DNA of 64,000 nt, from contig NC_009943.1 in assembly GCF_000018405.1 (NCBI RefSeq), positions 1,305,001 to 1,369,000 on the forward strand, in the 5' to 3' direction. The first letter of the stretch is position 1. Each line of letters starts with the position of its first letter. This document shows, piece after piece, positions 54,252 to 63,485 of this stretch. Position numbers and translations under genes: made by a program. The notes beneath the pieces were generated by a model that had not been told where the DNA came from, searched no databases, and saw nothing but the letters and a program-made list of their open reading frames with translations. The DNA is from Desulfosudis oleivorans Hxd3 (GTDB lineage Bacteria > Desulfobacterota > Desulfobacteria > Desulfobacterales > Desulfosudaceae).

Positions 54252-55346
54252 ATGAATGCCGGAAGGAGAATAAAATATTATGTATGCGCATTCGCCGTGC
54301 TTGTTATGGTGGCCGGTACAATATACTGGAGGCCGGCCGCCTCTCCTGAATTAACGGCCGCCAGAGACGTCTCCCCGGCTGAATCTGCCGGCGACACTCG
54401 TAGCACAATGCCCGTAGTCCAGAAAGAAGCCACGTCGCTGCCGGCTGACCCTGTCTCTTCCGCGGATCGGCCTCTGCCAGTGTCAATGCTTATATCTCCT
54501 TCCCAATATGACACGGAAATTGACGGCCGGTTGCATGAGGACGGGAACGGCAACCTGATTGTGGATGTCGGTTTTCGGGATCTCTTTGATTATTTTTTTT
54601 CAGCACTGGGTGAAAAAACAGCTGAACAGATTGCCGCCGACATGGAGCAATATATTGACGGCGCGCTTTCCCCCAGGGCTGCCGAACAGGCCCGGGCGCT
54701 GCTGAAGATGTTTATTGCCTACAACCGGGATCTGGCAGAATACACGACCGCAAACAACACGGATGTATATAATCTTCACGGCCGGGCCCTGGTTGATTAC
54801 CTGAAAGCGTATCAGGCCTACCTGGCGGACACCCGTATGCGTCACTTCGGCCGGGAATACAGTGATCTGTTTTTTGGCAGTGAGGAAAAATACCAGGCGT
54901 ACACTATTGCCCGCATGGAGCTGGGCCTGACGGATTTGCCGGATGAAGAAAGAAAACGGCAAATAGAGGAATTGAGGAGCCAGTTGCCGGAAAAACAGCA
55001 GGAGATCATTCGCAATCACGAACGGATGAATGAATTCATGAGCAGAGAACAGGCCTGGCAGGACGAGGGGGTGTCCGGGGAAGAGCTATATGACAGGCGG
55101 TTGGCCAATTACGGGTATGACGCGGCCCAACGGATGGCAGCGCTGGATGAAAGCAATCGCCGCTGGCAGTCCCGATTGAACGATTTTTTTCAAGAGGTTG
55201 ACCAGATTAGTGCCACCGACTGGCCCGAAGCAGACAAAAAAGATTTGATAGAAGGCATAAAAGTCAGCTCGTTTTCCGAAACGGAGCGATTGCGTGTGAA
55301 TGTAATAGAACGGTATCGACAGAAAAACAATAACAGCCAAAATTAA
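54252..55346 (+). CDS. Lipase-specific foldase (Lif/LifO chaperone)
   Basis: A 364-residue steric chaperone for the lipase encoded next. One N-terminal membrane anchor (CAFAVLVMVAGTIYW) is followed by a Pro/Ala/Ser-rich variable region and the folding domain. The Lif signature R-x-x-F-D-Y-(F/C)-x-S-A is present as RDLFDYFFSALGE near residue 110. The rest is helical and charged (ERKRQIEELRSQLPEKQQEI), as in the known foldases that wrap around the lipase. ATG 54252 is preferred over TTG 54246. The lipase starts 14 bp after its stop; in most known systems the order is lipase first. Confidence 0.88.
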   Translation: MNAGRRIKYYVCAFAVLVMVAGTIYWRPAASPELTAARDVSPAESAGDTRSTMPVVQKEATSLPADPVSSADRPLPVSMLISPSQYDTEIDGRLHEDGNGNLIVDVGFRDLFDYFFSALGEKTAEQIAADMEQYIDGALSPRAAEQARALLKMFIAYNRDLAEYTTANNTDVYNLHGRALVDYLKAYQAYLADTRMRHFGREYSDLFFGSEEKYQAYTIARMELGLTDLPDEERKRQIEELRSQLPEKQQEIIRNHERMNEFMSREQAWQDEGVSGEELYDRRLANYGYDAAQRMAALDESNRRWQSRLNDFFQEVDQISATDWPEADKKDLIEGIKVSSFSETERLRVNVIERYRQKNNNSQN

Positions 55347-55360
55347 AAAAGGGACGCCCC

Positions 55361-56440
55361 ATGAGAATCGGAAACCTGATCAAAACAACACTGATTGTCC
55401 TGTTGTTTGCCTTGACCACCGTGCTTTTTTCAAATGCGGCGTTTGCCAGGGGATCAGCCCCGCCGCCGCCCGATGAATACACCAAAACAGCCTATCCGAT
55501 GGTCCTGGTTCACGGCAGTATGGGGTTTGATAACACCGATATTCTCGGCTTTATTGACACCGATTACTGGCCCACCATTCCTTATGAAGTCATGCGCAGC
55601 GGCGGCACCGTATACGTGGCGCAGGTGTCGGCCCTCAACTCCCCGGAAGTCCGGGGTGAACAGCTTATTCACGAGCTTGAATTCATCAAGGCCTTGAAGG
55701 GGCATAAAAAGTTCAACCTCATCGGCCACAGCTTCGGCGCCCCGACTTCACGCTATGTCGCCGCTGTGCGGCCGGACCTGGTGGCGTCTGTCAGTTCAGT
55801 GGGCGGGTCAAACGATACCGATGACCGGGACAATCCGAACCCGCCGAATCCACCTGATGCTCCGTGCGGCATCGATTGCCAGTTAACGGAGCTCATTTTT
55901 ATGGATGCCGGCGGCATTCGCTGGACCGTACCGCAGGCAACGAGTGATGTCGATTCTGAACTGGCTTCCCTGAGGGAGGCAGCAAGGGTCTCCCGGCAGG
56001 CCGTAAACAGTGCCTATGCGCTTTACGGTTTTCCCATCGATGTTTCTGCTGACAATAGTTTTGATGAGCGCAAGGAATACTTCAATCGCGTTTACTCCAT
56101 CGGCCGACCGGATTGCTGGGGCGGCCAGGGGGCTGAAGTGGGCGAAAACGGAGTCGGATATTACTCCTGGTCGGGGACTCAGGTGCTGACCAACCCGCTT
56201 GATCCTTCTGACGCGGCACTGTTTGTCGCTGCCATTGCAGGCACGCTCTCCGGTGAGCCCCCCGAGACCGATGGCCTGGTTAACGCCTGTGAATCCCACT
56301 GGGGGAAAGTGATTCGCGATAACTACCCCATGAACCATCTGGATGAAACCAACCTTCTCTGGGGGCTTACCAATCCTTTTTTTAATGAAGTGGAACTGTA
56401 CCGTCAGCACGCGAATCGTCTGAAAAAAGCCGGTTACTAA
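55361..56440 (+). CDS. lipA: Foldase-dependent triacylglycerol lipase (family I)
   Basis: A 359-residue secreted lipase. The signal peptide (about 1-29, ending NAAFA) is followed by RGSAPPPPDEY. The mature part begins KTAYPMVLVHGSMGFD and has the nucleophile elbow LIGHSFGAPTSRYVAAVRPD at about residue 123. This matches family I.1/I.2 lipases except that the usual GHSHGG/GHSQGG is GHSFGA. The Asp and His candidates are in TDGLVNACESHWG and YPMNHLDETN. Two Cys in CGIDC and one in ACESHW may allow a disulfide. Export would be through the general secretory path and type II secretion, not seen here. Confidence 0.92.
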   Translation: MRIGNLIKTTLIVLLFALTTVLFSNAAFARGSAPPPPDEYTKTAYPMVLVHGSMGFDNTDILGFIDTDYWPTIPYEVMRSGGTVYVAQVSALNSPEVRGEQLIHELEFIKALKGHKKFNLIGHSFGAPTSRYVAAVRPDLVASVSSVGGSNDTDDRDNPNPPNPPDAPCGIDCQLTELIFMDAGGIRWTVPQATSDVDSELASLREAARVSRQAVNSAYALYGFPIDVSADNSFDERKEYFNRVYSIGRPDCWGGQGAEVGENGVGYYSWSGTQVLTNPLDPSDAALFVAAIAGTLSGEPPETDGLVNACESHWGKVIRDNYPMNHLDETNLLWGLTNPFFNEVELYRQHANRLKKAGY

Positions 56441-56473
56441 CCCGGCCAAACAAACCAATAAAGGCAGGATACA

Positions 56474-58693
56474 ATGCAATTTTTCATGACAATCGTTTCA
56501 GTTTTTTTTAGCCTTTCCATGGTTGCGCAGCCACTGTTCGCCATGGCGCCGGCCCCGCCGCCGCCGTCTTTAAGATCGCAGTATGTGGTTTCCGGCAATA
56601 ACGTGTCTGCTGTAGTAGAAACCCGGCCTTTTCGCCTGCTCATCAAGGATGGCGGCGGGCGAACCGTACTGGCTTCGATCAATAGCAACACCCCGATTTT
56701 CAATCCGGATTGTAATTACTGCGAACCCGACCTGATGGGAGAGTTCTGGTCTTTTCCACCGATTATCTGTGACAGCTATCACCCGTTGCACTTTGAAATC
56801 GGCGGGCCTGAAACCTTTGACTTTATCGATCTGCTTGTCGTCGAGCCGATGCAGGTCTATCGCGACGCCAAACTCTGTTTTGCCACGGACGTGATCAAGG
56901 TGAGTGATTCCGGTAACGGGAAAAAATTCAAATTAAAAACCACAAAAGACAACACAACAGTTGATGTCCTTGTCGAACCGGACCCGTCGGGCGTGAAAGC
57001 CATACGGATCTCAGCCACGGTAAATGACCCGCGCGCCCAAAACATCAGTTTCGCTTTTACCAGTCATCACAATGAATCCTTTTATGGATTCGGGGGGCGT
57101 CGCGGCACACTTGATCAAAAAGGTCATGCGCTCTATTCATGGACCATGGACGCCATGGCACAGAACGCTATAGTGGGCAAATACTCTCTTTCCCGGGCCT
57201 ATGGACCGCAGGCGCTGTTCTATTCTTCGGAAGACTACGGTTTTCTGCTTGAAAACAGTGAACTGGCGCGGTTCTATATGGGAAATGATCGCGAAGATGC
57301 CTGGAAAGTCAATGTCTCTTCCAACAGCGCCGCCTTTGTTGTGAGTGCCGGGGACCACAAACAGAACATCGAAAGTATAACGGCCATTAACGGCCGTCAC
57401 CGCCCGATTCCCGATTGGGCCAAAGGATTGATATTTGCCCAGCGATCGCCCATAACCTTAATTGGTGACGCCGAACCCGGGGCCTATTTCAGAGACGCCA
57501 TGGCGTATTTACAGAAATTAACGGAACTGAATATTGAGACAAGCGGATACCTTATCGAGGCATGGGCATCTTCCGCCAATCTTACCAAAGCAGAGCTGGA
57601 CCTGTTGCTGGCAGAGCTTAATCGTCTGGATATCAAGCCATTAACCTATATGCGGATGATGCTGACCGATGATTCTCTGAACACGGAAGATCCGGAAATC
57701 TATTACCAGGCCTACGACAATGGTTATATGCCCACCCGGGCAGACGGTTCACCCTATGCCTACCCGGTACTTATGGCACCCACCAGTGTGACGGATTATA
57801 CCAACCCGTTTGCGCTCGACTGGTGGGAACAGCGGGTTACCGGTATGCTGGATCTGGGCAGTGGCGGCTTTATGTTTGACTTTGGCGAACAGGTCCGGCC
57901 TGACATGCAGTTCTATAATGGTGAAACCGGACGCAGCATGCATAACAGGCTGCCGGTCCTGGGCAATAAAGAAACGGCCCGGATTGTCGATGACTACGAA
58001 CAGGCCCATCCGGGGCGGGACATTTTCTTTTTTACCCGCGCCAATTACTCCGGGCGACCCGGTTCAGCGGCCTACGAAAACGCCCAGTTTCTCGGGGACA
58101 ATACCCAGTCCTGGGATGCCGGCACCGGCCTTAAGTCGGTCTTACCGGATATTCTCAACCGGAGCCTGGGCGGTGCCTATAATACGACAACAGATATCGG
58201 GGGGTATTGGGATCTCTACGGCGTTGCCGGTAAAGAACTCTTTATCCGCTGGACCCAGCTCGCAACCTTTGGGTCCGTATTCAGGCTTCATAATTCACCT
58301 TTCACGCCGCTGAAAACACCCTGGTCCTATGATGATGAAACGGTACGGATTTTCAAGTCCGTTCTTGCGCAGAGAAAAAAAGCCATGCCGTATATGAACA
58401 CGCTCTGGGAAACCGCGGCTGCCACCGGACTGCCGCTGTGGCGGCCCATGTGGCTGGAGTTCCCTGACGACGATCGATTTCGAAACGAAATGGGGCAATT
58501 CATGTTAGGCGACAAGGTTTTGGTTGCCCCGGTATTGGACCGGGGGAAACGCACCAAATCGGTAAAGTTGCCAGAAGGGTGCTGGCAGTATATAAATACA
58601 GGCAAGGTTTATCAGGGCGGGCAGACGGTTATCGTGGGTGCCCCCCTGGATGTTTTGCCCTGTTTCTTCAGGTGCGGAGAGTCTCCTTTTTAA
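56474..58693 (+). CDS. Exported glycoside hydrolase family 31 enzyme
   Basis: A 739-residue alpha-glycosidase-type enzyme with a signal peptide (about 1-23) followed by MAPAPPPPSL. N-terminal beta-sandwich motifs include SFYGFGGRRGTLDQ. The barrel carries the nucleophile Asp469 in FMFDFGEQVRPD and a candidate acid/base Asp542 in FLGDNTQSWD, then TTDIGGYWDL. DFGE at the nucleophile is a feature of the sulfoquinovosidase branch (YihQ), but the W-Q/R sulfonate-binding segment of YihQ is not visible here (LIEAWASSANLT in its place). The substrate is therefore open. It ends the operon. Confidence 0.88.
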   Translation: MQFFMTIVSVFFSLSMVAQPLFAMAPAPPPPSLRSQYVVSGNNVSAVVETRPFRLLIKDGGGRTVLASINSNTPIFNPDCNYCEPDLMGEFWSFPPIICDSYHPLHFEIGGPETFDFIDLLVVEPMQVYRDAKLCFATDVIKVSDSGNGKKFKLKTTKDNTTVDVLVEPDPSGVKAIRISATVNDPRAQNISFAFTSHHNESFYGFGGRRGTLDQKGHALYSWTMDAMAQNAIVGKYSLSRAYGPQALFYSSEDYGFLLENSELARFYMGNDREDAWKVNVSSNSAAFVVSAGDHKQNIESITAINGRHRPIPDWAKGLIFAQRSPITLIGDAEPGAYFRDAMAYLQKLTELNIETSGYLIEAWASSANLTKAELDLLLAELNRLDIKPLTYMRMMLTDDSLNTEDPEIYYQAYDNGYMPTRADGSPYAYPVLMAPTSVTDYTNPFALDWWEQRVTGMLDLGSGGFMFDFGEQVRPDMQFYNGETGRSMHNRLPVLGNKETARIVDDYEQAHPGRDIFFFTRANYSGRPGSAAYENAQFLGDNTQSWDAGTGLKSVLPDILNRSLGGAYNTTTDIGGYWDLYGVAGKELFIRWTQLATFGSVFRLHNSPFTPLKTPWSYDDETVRIFKSVLAQRKKAMPYMNTLWETAAATGLPLWRPMWLEFPDDDRFRNEMGQFMLGDKVLVAPVLDRGKRTKSVKLPEGCWQYINTGKVYQGGQTVIVGAPLDVLPCFFRCGESPF

Positions 58694-58893
58694 AGAGGCT
58701 GGTTCATCTGGTTCTACTCGGTTTTGCTGAAGACCTGCAAATAGAGGCACCGCAAAACCAAATCCGCTGTGTTCGGGGCAGGCGCTGTGTGTTCGCTCTT
58801 TGATGAGCAGACACGCAGTCCTGCACCTGCATATTGATGCCCCACACTCTGCACCTACGGCCCAATCAACGCGTAAACTATCCGGGAGAACCT

Positions 58894-59514
58894 GTGAAAA
58901 CAGATCAATACAACGCCCTGCTGCTTGTGGGTCCCACCGGTTCCGGCAAAACACCTCTGGGCCGCTATCTTGAGGAGCACGGCTTAAACAACCGGGCCTG
59001 TGTCCATTTTGATTTCGGTGAAAATCTTCGAAACGTTGCCCGAAACGGACACCCGAGCGTTTCCGAAGATGACCGGTTGTTTTTGGAGGACGTGCTGCAT
59101 CGCGGCGCGCTTTTGGAAAACGAGACCTTTTACCTGGCGGAAGCCGTTTTTGGCGCTTTTGTCGAGGACCGGCAGGTCGGAAAAGACGACCTTGTGGTGT
59201 TAAACGGCCTGCCCCGGCACCTGGACCAGGCCAAAGACACGGACCGGCTGGTAACCATTCAGACGCTTGTTCACCTGGTGTGCACGCCGGAGGGGGTGTG
59301 CCGCCGCATTTCCCAAAACACGGGCAGAGACCGGACCGGCCGTGTCGATGACACGCCGGAACAGATCGCGCGAAAGATCGCTATTTTTAACAGCCGCACC
59401 CTGCCGTTGATTGATTATTATCATGGCAAGGGGGCAACGGTCTGCAGGGTGGAAGCATCTGTTGATGTGACGCCGTCGGATATGGCCAGTCGGTTGGTTG
59501 CAGGCATCCGATAA
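58894..59514 (+). CDS. Adenylate-kinase-like nucleoside monophosphate kinase family protein
   Basis: A 206-residue P-loop protein. Walker A is LLLVGPTGSGKTPLGRYLEE near the N-terminus, followed by HFDFGENLRNVAR and LVVLNGLPRHLDQAKD, which corresponds to the G-F-P-R NMP-binding motif of adenylate kinases (here G-L-P-R). A RISQNTGRDRTGRVDDTPEQ block matches the lid region. I chose GTG at 58894 behind GGGAGAA; an ATG at 58834 has no ribosome site. Lack of canonical residues makes true adenylate kinase uncertain. The 200 bp before it hold nothing clear. Confidence 0.72.
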   Translation: MKTDQYNALLLVGPTGSGKTPLGRYLEEHGLNNRACVHFDFGENLRNVARNGHPSVSEDDRLFLEDVLHRGALLENETFYLAEAVFGAFVEDRQVGKDDLVVLNGLPRHLDQAKDTDRLVTIQTLVHLVCTPEGVCRRISQNTGRDRTGRVDDTPEQIARKIAIFNSRTLPLIDYYHGKGATVCRVEASVDVTPSDMASRLVAGIR

Positions 59515-59535
59515 AGCGTGTTTGCGGATGTTGGT

Positions 59536-60627
59536 TTACAAGGGAGCGTCTTCCTGCGCGACGGGGCCGTTTTCCTGTAAAAACATTTTGACGCGCTCCG
59601 GGGTGGGGGGGTGCGTGGACAGATAACCGGTCCAGGAGGTTTTTCCGTTTTCAGCTTCGTGCCGGCTGGTTTTATCGATACGGGTAAGGATGTCTGCAAA
59701 CCGGGCAGGGGGGATGCCGGCCGATTTCAGGTAGTCCAGGGCGTACTGGTCGGCCGTGTTTTCAAATTCCCGGGAATAGGCCAGTTCGGTCAGCACCACC
59801 GGCAGTCCCAGAAAAATTTCGGAGACACCGCTTGCATCCCCGGTCAGGACCATGGCGGCAAAAGAGAGCAGTGAACTCTGCACCATTCGCCGCATACCGT
59901 GCCGGTGGACCACATGCCCGACCTCATGGGCCAGAATGGCTGTCAGCTCTTCATCATGTTCGGCGACTTCAACCAGTTCATCGGTAAAAATAATGGTGCC
60001 CCCGGGCAGGGCCAGAGCGTTGGGGCCAAGGGGGCCGCCTTTTTTGAACACAAGGGTGATATCATAAGCGCCGTGTGCGTCCACGCAATCTTGCATGCTG
60101 CCGCGCACCCGGGCTTCTGTATCGGGCGGCAGCTCCGACGGTTTGAAGGCGATTCTGTCCAGGGCTTTCAATGCCTGCCGGTCGGCCAGGCTGTAGGCCG
60201 AGGCCGGCAGATGAGAGGCGATCAGGTCGGCTGCCGCAGGAACGCCGTATCTGATGGTCGCGGCCATCACCAGGATTACAAGAATAACGGCGGGCAGTAC
60301 ATACCGCAGTCTGGATTCCAACAGATGGACCCACAGGCTCCAGTGCGGTTTCAGATAGGTTTTAACGACGGTGTCAACGGCAACGTTATCCTGCGTTTCA
60401 AAAGACGCGCCGCCGGGAAAGGTGAGCACGCGTGGGGTATGGGCCAGGCGGTCCGAGACCCTGGCGGTCAGCCGGTGCTGTTCAAGCAGGGGGCTGTCAC
60501 TGTCGGCGGTTCCCACCCGGGCGGCGCCGGTGGGCAAAACCGTTAAAACCGCCGGTCTTTGAAGGGAAGTGCTCCCGTCATACCATGTGCCGTGGATGGT
60601 AATCATTCTTCTTTCCGAATCGGTCAT
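59536..60627 (-). CDS. M48-family membrane metalloprotease
   Basis: Zinc endopeptidase of 363 residues. The N-terminal ~85 residues form a separate beta-rich domain, one membrane helix follows (YVLPAVILVILVMAATIRYG), and the periplasmic protease domain has HEVGHVVHRHGMRRM with the HEXXH site near residue 234. The third ligand Glu is probably in SREFENTADQYALDYL. Relatives include HtpX- and Oma1-like proteases. It overlaps no gene and is 10 bp after the DUF898 gene on the same strand. Confidence 0.9.
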   Translation of the reverse strand: MTDSERRMITIHGTWYDGSTSLQRPAVLTVLPTGAARVGTADSDSPLLEQHRLTARVSDRLAHTPRVLTFPGGASFETQDNVAVDTVVKTYLKPHWSLWVHLLESRLRYVLPAVILVILVMAATIRYGVPAAADLIASHLPASAYSLADRQALKALDRIAFKPSELPPDTEARVRGSMQDCVDAHGAYDITLVFKKGGPLGPNALALPGGTIIFTDELVEVAEHDEELTAILAHEVGHVVHRHGMRRMVQSSLLSFAAMVLTGDASGVSEIFLGLPVVLTELAYSREFENTADQYALDYLKSAGIPPARFADILTRIDKTSRHEAENGKTSWTGYLSTHPPTPERVKMFLQENGPVAQEDAPL

Positions 60628-60637
60628 GCCTCATCAA

Positions 60638-61906
60638 CTATAATCCGAAATCAAAATCCATAAAATCGGACATCTCTTCTCCCAGCGCACTGGTCTCTTT
60701 GATCTCCGCGGCCACAAAACGGTCAAGATCGCTGCCCGGCAGAAGGGACAGGTGGTCGATTTTGTATTGCAGCGCCCGCACCACGGCAAAAGGGTAAAAA
60801 AGCCCCAGGGTGGCAACCGTGGCCAGGGAATTGGTGAGGATGATCAGGGCGTAGTCTTTTATTCCCAGGTTCGCTGAAAACCGGTGGTCTGCCAGTGTGC
60901 CGGAGCTGTAAAGCAGGTTGGTGGTCTTGACGCTGAAATAGGCCATGGCGTAAAGGTAGAGCACCATGATGATCAGTGCTGAAAGGGGGGCAAACAGCAG
61001 GCTGACGACCACCGCCGCCACGATGAAAATCAGCGCGTGGAGAATAAACAATCCCACGATGCGGTAGTAATCTTTTGCCGTGGCATGAAAACGAAACGGG
61101 GTTGTGCCGTATGAAGAGTTTTCAACCACAAACTGTTTCTGCCGGAAAAAGGCATATGGCAACAGGATTCCCAGAGTCAGGACGCTCAGGATCGGAAAAA
61201 GCAGATACGCCTTGGCGGCCTGGCCATAAGTGCCGGTGAAATTGAAACGGATGTTTCGCAGTGAACTGTTGCGGGCGTTAAATGCCAGGGACCGCACCAC
61301 CAGCCAGGGAAGAAAAATGAGAAATGCCAGCATCATGATGCCCCCCAGGACAGGGATAAATTCGCCGGCGGTGGAGTAGAGAATAAAGAAGACAAAAACG
61401 ATCAGGCGGCCTTTGAGAATTTTAACCGGGTCGGCAAGGTAGCGGAACCCCGCGCCCGCCACCTGAGTGTTCCCGTAAAAATACTGTTTCCGGCGAACCT
61501 TGGCCCAGGCCGAATAGATACCCAGGGTGAGAATGGACAAAAGCACGTTGACAATCCAGATTTTAAAATACTCTCCGCCTGTTCCTTTGAATTGAAACGG
61601 GATGTTGTCGGGCACGGCGCGTTGGGGGGTGGTGCTCACAGCGGCGGGGGCAGGAGAGGGTGGTTCACTGACAGGTGGCGCCGGCGGTGGCGCTTCGTTT
61701 GCTGAAGGCGGATTATCGGCCGGCGGCGGTGCCTGACTGTCCGGCTTCTTGGCTTTGGTCAACTCCGCCAGGGGGTGCCACCGGTCCATGTCCTGTTTCC
61801 TGGCCAGGGTTTTGCCGGTAATCTGTTTTGTGTTGATCAGCTGCTGCATGTCGGCCGTGCTTATCGGGCCGACCTCCCGGTCTCCGTCCATGTAAAACCA
61901 CATCAT
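60638..61906 (-). CDS. GYF-2 domain/DUF898 (YjgN) membrane protein
   Basis: A 422-residue protein. Residues ~1-55 are a GYF-2 domain (MMWFYMDGDREVGPIS, then MDRWHPLAEL). A Pro/Ala-rich linker (about 55-100) leads to a DUF898 membrane region of about seven to eight helices, with the repeated family motif seen as LTLGIYSAWAKVRRKQYF and LTLGILLPYAFFRQKQFV. The function of DUF898 is unknown. ATG at 61906 is preferred; a TTG two codons upstream is closer to GGAG. A protease gene follows, perhaps as a quality-control pair. Confidence 0.82.
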   Translation of the reverse strand: MMWFYMDGDREVGPISTADMQQLINTKQITGKTLARKQDMDRWHPLAELTKAKKPDSQAPPPADNPPSANEAPPPAPPVSEPPSPAPAAVSTTPQRAVPDNIPFQFKGTGGEYFKIWIVNVLLSILTLGIYSAWAKVRRKQYFYGNTQVAGAGFRYLADPVKILKGRLIVFVFFILYSTAGEFIPVLGGIMMLAFLIFLPWLVVRSLAFNARNSSLRNIRFNFTGTYGQAAKAYLLFPILSVLTLGILLPYAFFRQKQFVVENSSYGTTPFRFHATAKDYYRIVGLFILHALIFIVAAVVVSLLFAPLSALIIMVLYLYAMAYFSVKTTNLLYSSGTLADHRFSANLGIKDYALIILTNSLATVATLGLFYPFAVVRALQYKIDHLSLLPGSDLDRFVAAEIKETSALGEEMSDFMDFDFGL

Positions 61907-61975
61907 CGGCAAGGTTCTCCTTTTCTCTGGATTGTGAGCAATTCAGACATTTTAAAATACTCGGAACAGGCCTGA

Positions 61976-62368
61976 TTATTCCACCAGCCGGCGCAGGCGG
62001 ATCAGCAGGTCTTCGATGGAGGACGGCTTGGGCAGATAGTCGTCGGCCATCGTGGTGATACCATGGTGGTGGGAATATCGGGTGGAAGATACATGGTCGG
62101 CCACCGCGGTCAGAAGAATCACGGGAATGGCCTCCAGCGCTTTGTTTTTCTTGAGTTCGGCGCACACCTCGTAGCCGGTCTTTTCCGGCATCATCACGTC
62201 AAGAATCACTGCGTCCGGCGGGTCGTTTCGAATTTTTTCAAGGGCCTCGGCGCCGTCATAGGCGACCTCGACAACAAAACCCTGCTGTTTCAGATTTTTC
62301 TGAACAATGAAGGCAAAATCGGCCTCGTCATCCACCACCAGCACGACCTTTTTGCTTTCAAGGGCCAT
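61976..62368 (-). CDS. CheY-like single-domain response regulator
   Basis: A 130-residue receiver with no output domain. It begins MALESKKVVLVVDDEADFAF, has the phospho-acceptor in AVILDVMMPEKTGYEV, a Thr in PVILLTAVADH and the Lys in DDYLPKPSSIE. The start at 62368 follows 7 bp after the FrhB-like gene's stop. A His-rich insert (SSTRYSHHHGITTM) between the last strands is unusual. No kinase is adjacent; a link to the redox protein upstream is possible. Confidence 0.9.
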   Translation of the reverse strand: MALESKKVVLVVDDEADFAFIVQKNLKQQGFVVEVAYDGAEALEKIRNDPPDAVILDVMMPEKTGYEVCAELKKNKALEAIPVILLTAVADHVSSTRYSHHHGITTMADDYLPKPSSIEDLLIRLRRLVE

Positions 62369-62375
62369 GGCCGGG

Positions 62376-63470
62376 TCACAACTCTTTGCGCCGGGCCTGG
62401 GCGTGCTCCGTCTTGCGACGGGAGGCCTGCCGCACCACATTCAGGGTGTCGGCCGCCGACCGGTCCAGTGCCTTGCCGTCGGAAGCGGTTTCAAGGGTCT
62501 TGCCCCTGGCGTCGGCCATCACGGCCCGGCCCAGGGGGGTCCGGGTGATAACCGTGGTCCAGCCGTCCTTTGCGCCGATGCCACCAAAGGAGATGTCGGC
62601 GTATTCCGCGGCATAATCCATGCAGAAGTGGCAGGCAAATCGCTTCATGAAGTCCACCTTGTCTAGGGGAATGGAGAGCACCTTGCCGTTGCTCAGGTAG
62701 ACCATGAAATTGTCCTTGATGTTGATGCGGGTTACCGCATCCCACTGGAACCCGCCCACCGCCTCCATCTGGTCCTTTTCCTTGTCCGTGAAGGAAAAAT
62801 TGCCTGAGCAGAACAGCCCCAGACAGAACTTGATGGAATCGGAGGGCACGATGCCCAGCACTTCGATCTTGCGCACCGCCTCGATCTGGCAGGGGGTGCC
62901 CACCAGGGCAATGCGGCTCAGGCCCTTTTCCAGAACAGGCCGAAACTCCTGCACCGACGGCGAATAGGTGGAGTAGTCGTGACCGAAATGTTTCATGCCG
63001 TGGGATGTGTCCATGAAAAACCCGGCCGATGCGATAATCTCGTCCCGGGTGGTGGCCAGGTGAGGCTCACGGCTGAAGGGATCGGTGCGCCGGGTGACAA
63101 TGGCGCCGTCGATACGGCCGGTGTCAAACAGGTGGAGCAGCACGGCGGTGACAGCCCCGCCGTCGGTGGCTTTTTTGCGCACCACCGGGTCCAGCGCCCG
63201 GGCCGCGGTCAGTTCGATCACTTTTCCCATGGGCGGCTCCCAGGCCACCATCTTCTTGGTCTCCTGGTCCAGCTCGTTGATCTCCGGGCAGATGGAGTAG
63301 CAGAGACCGCACTCGATGCACTTGTCCCGGTTACCAAAGCGGGGCATGCCCTCCGGGCCAAGCTCCAGGGCGCCGTAGTTGATGGAGGTGCAGAAGGTCA
63401 CGCAGCCGCCGCAGTGGTGGCAGAGGCCCGGTTCCTGGACTTCCTTGATCAGATCTTCAAAAGTCTTCAT
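62376..63470 (-). CDS. FrhB/FdhB-family iron-sulfur flavoprotein (F420-type hydrogenase/dehydrogenase beta subunit)
   Basis: A 364-residue redox subunit. The N-terminus has two Cys clusters (CHHCGGCVTFC and CIECGLCYSIC) for 4Fe-4S centres. The FrhB core follows: KATDGGAVTAVLLHLFDTGR, ALVGTPCQIEAVRK and a third cluster around FACHFCMDY. Such subunits pass electrons between F420 or other carriers and partner enzymes. It starts 15 bp after the MetF-like gene, so electron supply to methylene-H4folate reduction is a strong possibility (inference). Confidence 0.88.
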   Translation of the reverse strand: MKTFEDLIKEVQEPGLCHHCGGCVTFCTSINYGALELGPEGMPRFGNRDKCIECGLCYSICPEINELDQETKKMVAWEPPMGKVIELTAARALDPVVRKKATDGGAVTAVLLHLFDTGRIDGAIVTRRTDPFSREPHLATTRDEIIASAGFFMDTSHGMKHFGHDYSTYSPSVQEFRPVLEKGLSRIALVGTPCQIEAVRKIEVLGIVPSDSIKFCLGLFCSGNFSFTDKEKDQMEAVGGFQWDAVTRINIKDNFMVYLSNGKVLSIPLDKVDFMKRFACHFCMDYAAEYADISFGGIGAKDGWTTVITRTPLGRAVMADARGKTLETASDGKALDRSAADTLNVVRQASRRKTEHAQARRKEL

Positions 63471-63485
63471 GTGCGCTCCTTGATG

